Positions 1 to 12,900 of a stretch of 64,000 nt of DNA are shown piece by piece. How positions within the stretch are numbered: the stretch's first letter is position 1; the number at the start of each line of letters is the position of its first letter. The notes beneath the pieces were generated by a model, which saw only the letters and a program-made list of their open reading frames with translations, made no database searches and was not told the origin of the DNA. The DNA comes from Holacanthus passer (Eukaryota; Chordata; Actinopteri; Pomacanthidae), in NCBI GenBank assembly GCA_025331565.1, contig JAFREQ010000014.1, positions 13,814,001-13,878,000 on the forward strand. The letters are read 5' to 3'. Both the position numbers and the translations under genes were made by a program.

Positions 1-864
1 AGCATCTAATATTTATTTTTTCACTAATGAAAATCTAACTAATTATGATATGTATTTAAATGAAAATATTACAGATCAAATGCCAAACTAAAGTCACCAA
101 TCATATAAGAAGTGACTGTTCGGATTGAACTGAAAATAAACGATCCTAAAACAGCATCCATCCCCCACTCAGCTACTTTTCTTTCTTCATTATTCAACGA
201 CATCGCTGAGGTAGCTTGGATATGAAATAGCATGAAGGCTTATTTTCCTTGGAAATATTGAAATAACTTTGACTTTATTGAGCAAAAGAATAACAACATC
301 TTACTTTAAAGCTCTTTGATCACTCTGATTATTCAGAATTATGCAGGTGAGGAATCAGGCTGTCCCAGTTTTTGAAGGTAAAACAGAACACAATCTGCTG
401 TTTTGGGTTTAAAATGTAATATGTTTAATATTCCTATTTTATTTAGTGAACAATGACTGAACACTTTGACTGTACATATATTGAACATTTAATTGTTACA
501 GTTTCCAGTATCACGCAGTTCTTGGTATCTGATTTCTTGGTACTCTGACGTGAGGTCTGGTGCAGCATTGCAGCACAGACTATCATGAAGCTCATGATCC
601 CCCATAACTGACAGCAACATGAAAAGGCATGTGGACAGGCAATTTTCTTGTGTTCTCTAAAAAAAACGCTCTGACATGTTTTCCTGCCGTATTGGTACAA
701 AGAACTGTATAATTTTGGCTGTAACGCTCGCCCAACTGAAACAGCCATTTCCATGCTGACGCGGAGTTTGGAAGTGATGGCTTTGAGGTACAACAGGGGT
801 GATGACAAGCATTTGAATTGTGTTGTGTGTGATTTCTATTTCCATTTAAAAGGGTAAAATGTAC
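1..864. other. cntn6 intron (3' part of gene), no exon found
   Basis: This is AT-rich intronic sequence downstream of the last recognised cntn6 exon. I looked on the minus strand for the rest of FN3 (a YW motif, AYN.AG, PPSQPP) and found no convincing exon. A weak resemblance at about 650-785 was rejected. Confidence 0.6.
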
Positions 865-974
865 CTCATAGCCCAGAACCCTTTCAGGGGTGAAGGAGAG
901 AGCCTGCCAATTCACCTCAATCTCAGAGGCTGAGACACTTCTGGCCCAGACTCCCGCTGGCATCCCACTTGGCT
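865..974 (-). CDS. cntn6: cntn6 coding segment 18: start of FN3, last one in the window
   Basis: The acceptor is ttttcag and the donor TATGAG|GTACAT, phase 1 to 0. It encodes residues 802-838, ending RVLGYE. SVSASEIEVNW is the B-C strand region of FN3. The gene continues off the window, so the next exon should start in frame with V.Y and lie below coordinate 1. Confidence 0.9.
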
Positions 975-3900
975 CTGAAAACAGACAACAGGAGACTGAG
1001 CATTGCTGCCTCCTTCCAACAGCACAGAGACAAGCAGAACAAATCTCTTCGATTTTTACATTTATAACAGTGCGGCATTCTTGTTGATCCTGCTCTGGTG
1101 AATCATCACACACAGGTGCTGCTGGTAAATAGACCAACACTACACGACGGACTGACCCCCTCTCAGCATGCTGAGAGGTAGCACAGATCTAAATGCCAAC
1201 CAATTTTCACTTTGGCATAGCCATTCAAAAGAGCGGTGATATTTGGAGGCAATCAGTCCATCCTTATATAAACGTGTTGCAATTTTTTCCCCCCCTCAGT
1301 TTTCTACCCATTTTTATGCCTAAAAAAAAAAAAGAGTTCTGCGGATTTATTTTCCTGCATGTCTCTTCTTTTCATGCAGGAAAATAAATGCCTCTTCATT
1401 GAAAACCACTTTCATGATCTTTGTCCTTTTCAAAAACAGAAAAAAAAAGCCTTGTAGCTTTGCAAAAATCCCACTCACATTCAGTCCCTTACCTATCTCT
1501 GCAGAGTAGATGGTGACCACGGGGCTGAAGGGGCCCTGTCCTTTGCTGTTGTAAGTGCCCACCTTGACATGGAACGGGGAGAAGGGCGCGATGCTGTCAT
1601 TGCGATACACGTAGCGAGACGCGCCGGGGGCGGAGGTGGCCACGTGAGTCCAGCTAACTTCTCCGAAGGCTCGGAAAGCAATGATGTAACCAAAGCTCTC
1701 ACCATTCTGTAGTTCTTCGGGGACAGGCTGAGAGTGAAACACAAAACTATAGTGATATTAAAACATATACAAACCACTCACGTTCACCCCGCCGCTGGGC
1801 TGACACAATCACCACCCACTCTCATGGTGCTAAAACAAGTGTGTGACCCACAAATTGCTTTTGTGACCCACCTGAAGAAATGAAATGAGCAGTAAAATGG
1901 CATTTATAAAAAAATCTAAGCTCATTGCAGAACGTCTGTACGGCTTTTAAAATGAAAAAGTACGTCTGATTTTAATGAAATGAGAGAACTCAAATAATGA
2001 GATAGCTTTAGCCGACTAATGACTTCTTCAATATCGGCATTGCTGTTCAACTACCCGACTGGTTTTCTCCTTTGCTTGATTTGAGCCTTTCAAATTTGGC
2101 TAAACAACAGCAATTTGCCACAGATCAAAACCTCATAAATGACAATAACGCTCAGATTCAGTGTTCTGCTTCGGTATAAATGCAGAATCTGCAGCTAAGA
2201 AATTACAACTTCAGCTGATCCAAAATTTATGACACCCACAAGCCAAACAGAGCAGGGGCTTTGATTTAGGAAGAAGTATTAAGCCCCTCACTCAAGGATA
2301 AAAAAATATTAAGCCCAGCCACTGTGGATAACAGACTAGAACATAAGACTGATGACTTACCTCCCATGTGATGACCAGTTCAGATCTGCTCCCACCTCCT
2401 CCACCCACGTCACCTGGCGCCGCATCAGGAACTACACAACACAGACCTTGCTTACACCTCCATATAAGAAACACTTGAGGCTTTAGAAAGTTGTAGAAAA
2501 AGTCGATGGTAGTATGATCCTACACCATTTGTCTTTTTGCAGATCATAGTTTGAGGTTTTCTATCTGAACAGGGCGAAACTCATTCACTGTACCTGCGTC
2601 CTCTGTCCTGGTCTTGACCGACACAGGACTGGGTTCTCCGACCCCAACGCTGTTTTTGGCCAAAACCCGAAACTCATACTCCACCCAGGCATTGAGGTCC
2701 ACTACAGTGGCAGTCAATGTGTTCCCATCGATTATCTCTGGGACTGGAGAAAAACAGAAAACAATATTTTTTTCAACATATAGCGAAGGACAACAGATTA
2801 ACAAGAAATGAACCTTCTAGGCTTATTTACAGTTCTTTTTTCTGATTATCAATGAGCACCGTCCCTGTCAACTGAATCAAAATAAACTTTATTACACTAC
2901 ATTCATTTGGCAGATGCAATTCAACCTCAACAGGAACAAGAGTTAGATGTCATCCAAACAGACTTGACTTCACTCAGTCCAGTGGTTCTCAAACTTTTTC
3001 GGGCACGGCCCCCCTTCAAAACAGTTCATGCCCACCACCACAGAACATTTTATCAATCATTAACAACAACAGGGGAAGCAACTAATAAAAAAATGATCCA
3101 AGTGCAGTGGCTCTGTGGCCCCCCCTGTCTGAGAACCACTGGCTTAAGCAGATGAAATGGATTTTGGTTTGAGGTCTGAGGCAGGTGTAAAGGTCGTTAA
3201 AGTGGTTTAAATGAGATCATGTAAGAGCAGCAACAATGACCTCCAGTTCTCTTGAGTAAGACCTTGAATCCCTCCCGTCTCCCAAGCCTTCATTCTGTAG
3301 CTGACCCCAGACTCTGACCTCCCAGCTGTGAGAGAATTTCCCTGCGGGGATCTGTGAATTATCTGAATAACATCACACGTGGCTGGAGATGAAAATTCAT
3401 CTTCGCCTACCTGTGTTAACCCTCTGCCAGCCCACAGTGAAGGGAGTCCTGGTCTGGATGAGGTAATTGGTGATGGGGCTGCCGTTGTCTCTGCCGGGAC
3501 TCCAGGCCAGCTGGGCTGTACTGTCTGTCACCTCCTCCACTGTCACAGAGTCTGGAGGACTGGGGGGGCCTGGCCCAATCACAGGAACAGACACTGTGAG
3601 ACACTCGCACACGCAGAGGCGCAGACGAGACTATAAAATGTGGATGTACTGACTGTGTGTACTGACACATTCTGCAAACATGAACGGCAAATACATTGGC
3701 AGAAAAAACACATCCAGCTAAACTATACTGCTATAAGAGATGCTTCATTAAAATCAACGTTGGCGAGAGAAAAGCATTTTTAAAAAGGGTTTGAGGAGAT
3801 GTTCTGCCCTTCACATGGAATTAAAAGTTAATTCAAGATTTATCCTCCAATATTCACCCAACTTGTAATCCTTTCCTTTCATGGTCCTCCTGGTAATTGA

Positions 3901-6900
3901 TCGATGAAACAGCAGACGTAAGGAGATGCAGCGAGTCAAATTAAAAGGTAAAAAGATGAAAAAAGGCCTCATAGCCCTGAAGAACCGGAGTTTTATCATT
4001 CATTTTCATTATCCCACCAATTAAGCAGTGTGATGTTTTACTTTAGCCTCATCTACTGTTTCCTGTCCTAATGAACGCGTTGGCTCATCAGAAATAATAG
4101 ACCACTGGAGAGCTGTGAGACAGGCCGCAGAATAATAATGCCTCGAGCTCGGCTCACGCTCCTCACCGGCTCCGGAGTGGTTTCTAATCTGAGGCAAAAC
4201 ATTCTAATTATTAAAGCCTTAAATGATTATTTCAATAAACAATCAATGCTTTGGAGAAGCAAACTGATTTTGCGTTCATGGCTCATGCACTATGTACGTG
4301 CTGTATGTGTAAACGCACGTGAGCATAAAAATTTAGTGCGTTAATAAGTAACTGCTGAACTACATTTTCTTGTTTACAGAAGCATTTAATGTGCTGCCCA
4401 CATACATTTGGCCTTAAAGCCCTGGATATAGAGATATTGATCTTTGTAAAACTCATTAGCAGCTCCTGATCAAAAAAAGCCAACCTTTAATACACTGGCC
4501 TCATTAACACATATTAATGGAGCGCACAATCAAGAATCAATTCCTTATGCTCTTAATTTTATTTCATTGGCGGATGCAGGACGGTGCTGTCACTATCTTG
4601 AGGGTATTCAAATAATCTGATATTAATATGGACAGACTGTCTGGGCTTTTATTGTGAATTTGGCACAGGGCAAATTAATATCTGGCTGCATTATGAATAA
4701 TAGACACAGTAATATTATTTTGAATCTGAACTGAATATTATCCAAACTTTTACAAAAGTGAAAACTAATATATGTCACACAAGTGAACCTAAATAACAGC
4801 ATGTGACAAAAGTGATGAAACAATCATGATTAAACTCATAGTTAGACTGACTGTATGTTTCCCTGCGCGCTGTCTTCCAGGACAATGATAATGATGCAAC
4901 TGTCAAACAAGCACGAGTGCCCACCAAGTGGTTTGAAAGCTAATGGCCATGCTGTTATCTGGATAACATGACCTTCTCCATAACCACCACCACCACCCAG
5001 TGGAGTGTTTGCGAGGCATCATGGAGTGGCATCTAAAACATTTTCCATTGCCATTGTAAAAAACAAGAACCCAGATGATCACTCAAGAGTCTTTGTGTCA
5101 GGAGCTATTATCATTGACCTTCAGAGCTGCGAGAGTGAGTGGAGTGAGTCAGGACGGGAAATAGCACCCTGTGAAACAATCGAGCTATCGCCGGCTAATA
5201 CTATGTGATTGCAATAATGCGTTTATCCCCAATAATACCACTAATCAGTATTAGTGCCAGTATGATCATAAAAGTCCATGCATGTTGCTGCGATCACACT
5301 CGCCCCAACTTAAAGCGCAAACACACAGTCATTATCACAGTTAAATTGCTCACATTGATGTCTTAACATTAAAATTCTCAGATTCAATTTTTCCGCTACC
5401 ACTCGCACTATACTACAGCCATGCAGATAGTTTTATTTGTCAAGGTTTTCTCTGCCTCCACCCCAAAATAGAAGGGGGGGGGGGGTGTGTGTGAATGGAT
5501 TTTTTCGTGGCGCTCACAGGTTAGAAAAATGACATTTAAAAAAAAAATCAACAGCAACATCTCTCTTCAGATTCGGTGTCCCCACTGCTTTGGATAATAC
5601 GCACAACACAGGACAATTTGTCTGGTAGAAAGTAGCTCCAATGAAAACAGCGTGTTGTTCTGTCGATTATCCAGTCGGAGACGGGGAAACTTTTTCTGAA
5701 AAGATGCGTTACTGTCTGTGGTGGAAAGTAACTAAGTACATTTACTCAACTACTTTATTTAACCACAATTTACTTGAATAGTTTTAACAGACCCTTTACT
5801 TCTGTTCCACTATATTTATGAGGGACATATTGTACTCTTCACTCTGCTACATTAATCTGACAGTTATAGTTACTTCACAGATTAAGACTTAATGTGGGAA
5901 AAAACATAAAATAACTTATAATATAATATAATACAATACACTGTTCGATATTAAAGTTGTGCTCCAAACCTTTTTGGCTTGTGATCCCCAAAAAATATGG
6001 TCTTGTCATGTTTCAGACGTCTATGAGTTGTTCCACCAAACAGTTGTTTCCCCTCTAAACTACACAGATGGTTTTATTTTATATAACTGCTTAAGGCCCA
6101 AAGATGTCAAAATATCCAATATTTCACAAAAAAGCAAGGATAAGAAAAAAGCAAATAAAAAAGATAATATGTAGGACACATGGTTCAACTATGAAGCAGA
6201 ACTTTCATTCACTTTCATTAACTTTCATTTCACAACCCCTCATATTTATGTATGTGACTGTTTGTAGGGGCCTGATCTTGAGGCTACAGGGCACAACAGT
6301 AAATTAAGTAGTTACAACTTGCTAATTAATGTCATATATAATAATATAACACTTACAGTGGACATTTTATTTTTGATACTTTAAGTACACTTTGCTGATT
6401 TTTCTTACTTTCACTTAAGCAGGATGTTTTGCTTTTAAAGGCTCAGAGTATTTTTACCACTGGTTATTGCACCATTGTATTGAGATGGATATGTGACAAC
6501 CTGGGCAAATAAAACTACCTGCATGGATCAATGCGGTTCATATACTGTACGTATTTAGTGTAGCTGATGCACATTGATTGAAAAAGTTACTTTTGTCCTT
6601 CATGGGTTATAGGCGTAAATGCAGTGTGAGATTCCAAACAGGATAATGACTGGCCGGCTGATAGATTGCAAAATAATATTCTAATCGACATGTTTGTTAG
6701 AGGTTTGCAGTTGTGAACGAGGAAAGCTATTCTTCATCCTCCATGACTGGTTTTCTATTCAGCTTCATGCTTTGTCACCCAACATTTGAAGCTATTCGAT
6801 CCAAGCAATGAGACATCTACGACAGCTGCCGTGAGCAGGAAGTGTAAATAATGCACAATCTGACTCACAGACAAGTTTCTCTCCAGTCAATACTGGGGCC

Positions 6901-9900
6901 AACGCTTTTCCATTGGCTTGATATTGCTTCTACTCCAGAAACGGCCTTATTTCCACTAGTCCTCAGCCATTTAAAAAAAAAGTGCTTATTAATGCCATTT
7001 GCCTGGAAGATCGTCAGCACGCCGAGCTGAATCACTGGTGGGCATCCTTACATGATAAAGATATAGATCCAAACCATTGCAAATCTTGACACCAATATCA
7101 TCCATCATCTCGTCTGACATTTAACATATTTGCGTAGTGTCGATTTGCTGGACTATTTGGCGTATTGATCAAAACCAGAAACATCCCTCCTCTCGCTCTG
7201 CACTCAATACAAATCTGCCACTCCCTCTAACACATAACAAAAGTTGTTCTATTTTGTTCTGCCTGACGTAGCTCTTGACAATTGTGTCTCTAAGGAGCTA
7301 TACATACTGCATGAGTGAGCACAGACAGGCATCTAAACATCCCACTGTCAAGCACATTGCAACAGTATTGGAAATTGGTCATTACAAAGAAAGAGAGAGG
7401 GAGAGAGAGAAAACCCACAAATAGCTGATATTCCTATAATTTCACACAGTTTTGTCAAGTCCTCTGCTTGCAAACATCCCTGAATGCACTATAAAAGAAA
7501 AGCAAGCCTCCAATATTTGAAGTAATCAAGCGACTGCTACTGGAAATAAGCAGGACATGAAAACTCGGTGCTCTGATGACAGCCGGAATGATTTTCATGA
7601 GAACATGGGTTTTGCAATCACTGGCTGAAACAAAACCCATTTGGGTTTAAAAGCCTAAATGAACATTATACGACAGTCAACATTGTTAATATTCTCAGTA
7701 AATCTAGACCATATAACGTCTCCAAATATGTTTTCTTCTGCCGCACAGCTTTATTTGGTAACCCTTATAGAATACAGACATCTTTTTATTGTTTCTACAT
7801 CCATTGCCATTTTTTTTCTTTTTTTGAAAAAAGGAACCCCAGAAACAATCCTGGCTGTGAGCCCTGTTTTAATTAGTGACTGCAGAGCAGAGAGGAGGTT
7901 TTCTTACCTTTCACAATCAATACAGCCACGGCTGACAGGCTCTCCACGTCCGTGTCCACCACACAGATATATTTGCCGGCATGGTAAAGCTGAATGTTCC
8001 TGATCATCAGATCTCCTGCTGTTCTCTACCAAGGAGGAAAGAAAGCTTTATGTACCATGAAAGATAACAGACCCTGTGACAGCTTATTAAAGAATGTAGT
8101 GAAGCATATATAAGGTGCAGTAAATAGCGATGCCAAAAACGTTTGCAGATCCTAGCTGCGACTCTGCAGGGGAAAAATCAGGCCATTTTTTAAAAAGATA
8201 TTTTACATCAGAGATATTTTACACATATCTCTTGACAGTTTGTGCAGTCAAAGCCATAAAGGCAAATATAATGAAAAATTTCTGAATATGACAGAGCCTC
8301 TTAGTCACACGCTGCTGTCCAAGATGAGCTCAGGTGAAAAGGATCAAGGCCGGAATTCACAAAAATTGTATGCGGCAAATGGAGTTTTTGTGTTTGACAA
8401 GGCCTCGGCTCTTTCCCTCGCTTTTTGCAGAGGTCGTCGCCGTGACCTTGAAGACGCGTTGCGAGAAACTACACAAATAAGCTATTACTACCGAGTTCAG
8501 TTGGTTTTTGCTCGATTGGAGAGGGAAAAAAGGCCCTCTAGATTCTCATCTGAGCGGACACCCGTAGGCAGCAAATGGTAAATTAGTGGTGAAATCGTTC
8601 TCTTGGCATTGGCAGGGAAATGTGGCAGTACAGCCAACGTGGTTTAATTATGGAAATTAAATTCCTTGAAGCAGCAAAGTTAAGTTGATAATCTCTTTGG
8701 ACTGGGGACATGCTAGCATTTCTGGGGAAGGAGTCTCTTTTCAGATAAGAACATTGTCAGTCAAACACACACGGGAAGAATGGTTAATCTCGAAGGGTGT
8801 GAGGGTGTTCTGAAAGTGTTTTGTCATGTGGGGCTCCGCCATGCTTTCACTCCCTTAAAAGACACCTCTAATGATGTGTATCCCCTCTCCATTGTAAGGA
8901 GCTGTGCAGCAGGCTATGTCAAAGTAGGATTTGAAAAGAATTCAAGACCAGCCAAAAGTATTTAAAAATAGATTACTTCAGAGGGCTGAGCTCCAGTATG
9001 AGGAGTGTGCTCAAAAAGATGACAACCTGTCACAATGGCTGAGCAACTAACGCATTACCTACATGATGATTTTTATGTAGCAACTGCCACGTCTCCATTC
9101 ACAAAAGTACAATTGGAAGCTTAGAGGGGGCTGAATGATCTAATGGCGCTTCCCGGAGAAAGATTTTTACATTCCCGCTGCTTATCATGCCTCCGAGGAG
9201 ACTTTTAGAGCCGAGTGAAGGATGGTATCACACCCGCTGCAGCAAAACTCGCCGCAGTAAATCTTTTCAAGAGATACCGTGATGTCAAACCGCAAGCTGT
9301 CTCTTTAAACTAATGGCGGGGATGAAGCGAAGCGAGATCGGAAGAGGTGCCAACTGCCCATTCGCACGTTCTGAAGAAGTATGACCGCGGGTCACTCACC
9401 CCGCCCACTAGCTCAAAGTGACCGTCTCCCTTGGCAATGAGCTGTCCGTTGAAGGCCCAGGAGAAAGAGACGTCAAGGACGGGGTCACTGGCCACCTGAC
9501 AGGGTAACACGATGCTCTCGCCCACAATAATCTCCATGTCCGACGGCCCCTGGGTGATTCTGGTTGGATCTGCCCCAGGAGAGAAAAACATTACATTGCA
9601 AGGAGACGAGCTTTGTTGATTTTCTGGAATGGAGGCACACGAGCGACACGGCACTTGCCCGAACACAATAACTGTAATACACAAACTCACGGGCAGAGCA
9701 GTATTATCTATATAGAGGAAGGTCTCATGAAAGTCTTAGTCGAATAATGCGATAACATGAAGCGTGCCACTACTAAAATGGCCTAATACTCCAGGCTGAC
9801 ACAGCCAGAATAATCTTCTGAAATCCTGATAGGAATTACAATACACTGTGGATCAGATAAAACTTCATGTAATGGGCTTCTCTGTGCATCCAGAACAAAA

Positions 9901-12900
9901 ATGAGGTCCACTGCTTCAAAGTCTACAATAGCAATCATTTGGCTAAGTCTGCCGTGCTTCAAAAGTCAAGATAATGAATCTGCTGGAATCAAATAAAGAA
10001 GGGGCAACACAAAGGAAGAGGATTTGCACTCTTACATCTTACCTTATACAGAGTGTCGAAGGATAAAAAAATGAAGTGTCCCCTCAGCTCTTAAGCAAGT
10101 AATAATCAATGTCTGGGTTACGTCTCTGTGTCGCTGACTTGCATTGCGGCCTTGGAAAACAGTCATGTAAAAACGGCCTTGGAGCTCACAGCGGCAGACA
10201 ACAGCATTCAGCACATTAATAAAACCAATAAGAGAACGCGCAACTATCACTCCGCTGGAAACACACGCTCCACAATAACAGCATCTGTAACACCTCCTCG
10301 CTAACGCTTTCATTGCTTCCACTCAGGGCACTTTCATTTGTTGCTGTAAATTGGTTGTTTCGACTGCTTTGAGGAAAACAATGATCAAGTATTTTCTCAA
10401 ACAACTTCCAAGTGCATTATTGCAGCCGCTGCAAAATGCAGCCAAACAAAACAGCTCAATAAAATGAAACTGAAAGACGAGTTTTTTTTCTCTTTTCAAG
10501 TTGCAGCTGAGTCAAATAAATAAATATCGAAAAAAAATAAACATATAAAAATTTTATGTAAAAGCATTTAAAGTTGTTATTTAATTATGCAAAGATGTTC
10601 AGCTCCTCAAGCAGAGAGACTTCATGAAGTTTTGAAGCACTCCTCAGAGCAAAAAACCTAAAGTTTGTTTATGTGTTCTACCCACCAGTTATTGACTCAA
10701 GTCCTCGCGGTACAGTCGCTCTCTCCTGTGTTAATCCATACTGAGCAATAAATTCTGCTTACTAAGTGGGACGCACAAACATTCTGCTACTTAGCGGCGG
10801 AGCTTACCGGTAACAAGGAGCCTTCCAGTTGTGCTGGACATGCCGAATCTATTCCGAGCGAAGCACGTATAGCTGCCCGCATCGGACTTGCTCACGTTGG
10901 CGAGCCTCAGTGTTCCGTCCGGGGAAAGTGTGATCCTATAGGGGAGAGTAAGGACAATCCAACTTTAAAGAGCGATCATTTAATCATGAGATAAACCGAT
11001 TCTGGACATGTCGACACGTCAACGATCACAGACATCGAGCGGCTAAGCAGTTTGAGTATGTGGCTTGAAAAGGGCGCAAGTGGGAGGAATAATGCGCCTG
11101 CTCTGATATCTATACAGAAAATACTGATTGAATTATGTGCACACTTTGCAGGTACTGCTTTAAACTGCCTTTTGCTCTCCCATCATAAAAGCCAGAACAC
11201 ACACAGCAACTCTCACTTCAGTCACTACCTGTCATTGGTGTGGATGGGCAGATTTCCTTTCTTCCATAAAATGCTGGCGATGGGATAGGCCTGGGGTTTG
11301 CACTCCAAAGTCACTGTAGTTCCTGCCTTGGCTTTGAGCAAAGCTCTGAGGACGTTCCCTGTAAAGTCTGGAGGAGAGGCTGATGGGAAACAGTAAACTG
11401 ACTTTAGTACAAGAGAGCAGCGAGTCTCACAGGGCGTCTGCAGCATGCTTCAGTTTGATCCCTGAAAATCATCAAATAGTAAAGAAATGGAGACTGACGT
11501 TTTAAACGTTTGTAATGGGAATCAAATAAACATCATATAGCTGATGATTCTTTATTCCATTATTAGATGGATTTATGAAGAAAGCCCATCTGAACAAAAG
11601 GTTTTAACTTTTGTTATTTTCTGTAAGAGACTGTGTTCAACTGGGACGTCTGTATCCATCACCCCATCTCCGCCAAGACATCAAACTAAATCAGGATCAT
11701 CGAGGGAAAAATTATTTTTTAAATGTGTTTGGCCCCACAAAACCATCCTCACTGACCCCATTATCCGCTAATCCAGACAACCTTTAAGAATGACAGTAAG
11801 TTGACCTTTAAGATTCTTCGGCAACAATGATTTCAGGATTTAAGGGACAGATAAATGCCATCCTACCTAAAACCATTAGTTCAGCAGCGAAATATATGAC
11901 GCCGTGTTTATTCTCGGCCACACACTGGTACATGCCGGCGTCAGACAGTGTCAGCACCGACACTGACAGCACTCCGTCCTCCACATGGATTCTGTCCTGT
12001 GAAGAAAAGGATAAAAGAAAGCAATTATTGCTTTAAGACTTAAAGGTAGCTTCTGCTTTGCTCAGCGCGCCCTGGCAAAGCTCAATAACCATCGGATTGC
12101 GTTGGAGGCATTGTCAAAGGGCGCAGATCAAATCGGGATTATGTTGCAGAGAATGAATCAGTCAGAGCAAAAGCCACATTTTTTTGTTTTCACATATGCT
12201 TGTTCTTGCCATCATGTAAACCCATTTTATAGCGCGTCGCCGCTCCTGCAGGTTTGAACTCTTTCATAAATTGATGTTTTCAAACCGAGCCTGCATCTAT
12301 TTGTGTCTGTGTGGGTAAATTAATTATTATCCTGTTATAAAAGTTCAGTTTGAGTCCCCGCAGATGCATCATCAAACATTCGTGATGAATCATTTATCCA
12401 GAACAGATTTTGTTTGATCCATCAAACAAAACAAATCTTATCTTATTTCTGTTTTGCCTCTGAGGATTAAGCTCTCACATTCATTCTCAATATCATTTTA
12501 ATTAAGCCATATATGTACATTTGCACAACACTATGCTCATCATATATCAGAAATCATGAAAAACAGATAACACTGTGCCCTTAATTGTGCAAATGCCAAT
12601 CATATTCTAACCCATGCAACACTGAATATATCCTTGAAATCAAATTAAAGAATGACATTTTAAAAAAGTCTTTTTAATAATAAAATTATACAGGTTATAT
12701 TTGCAGACTAACTCAAAAGAGGAAGCCTCGTCCCCAGTTTTATTAAACGCTGGTAAGAGAGTCAAGTTTAAAGCCATGAATCTCAAACGCATACAAGTAT
12801 TTCTCTGGTGGTCTGGAGCAAGGTGCGCTGCTATATACAGTATATTTCACAGAAGATTAAGTCCATTGTCCCTAAATCTGGAGGAGCTTAAACATGCACC

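Noticed and set aside
640..785. Possible next cntn6 exon: minus-strand text with SKLRVS in one frame and NTAGK in another
   Set aside because: The similarity needs a frame change, the expected YW at the start of the exon is absent, and no consistent donor follows. Chance or noise.
8240..8581. 113-codon plus-strand ORF in a cntn6 intron
   Set aside because: No family motif, no supporting splice pattern, and intronic.
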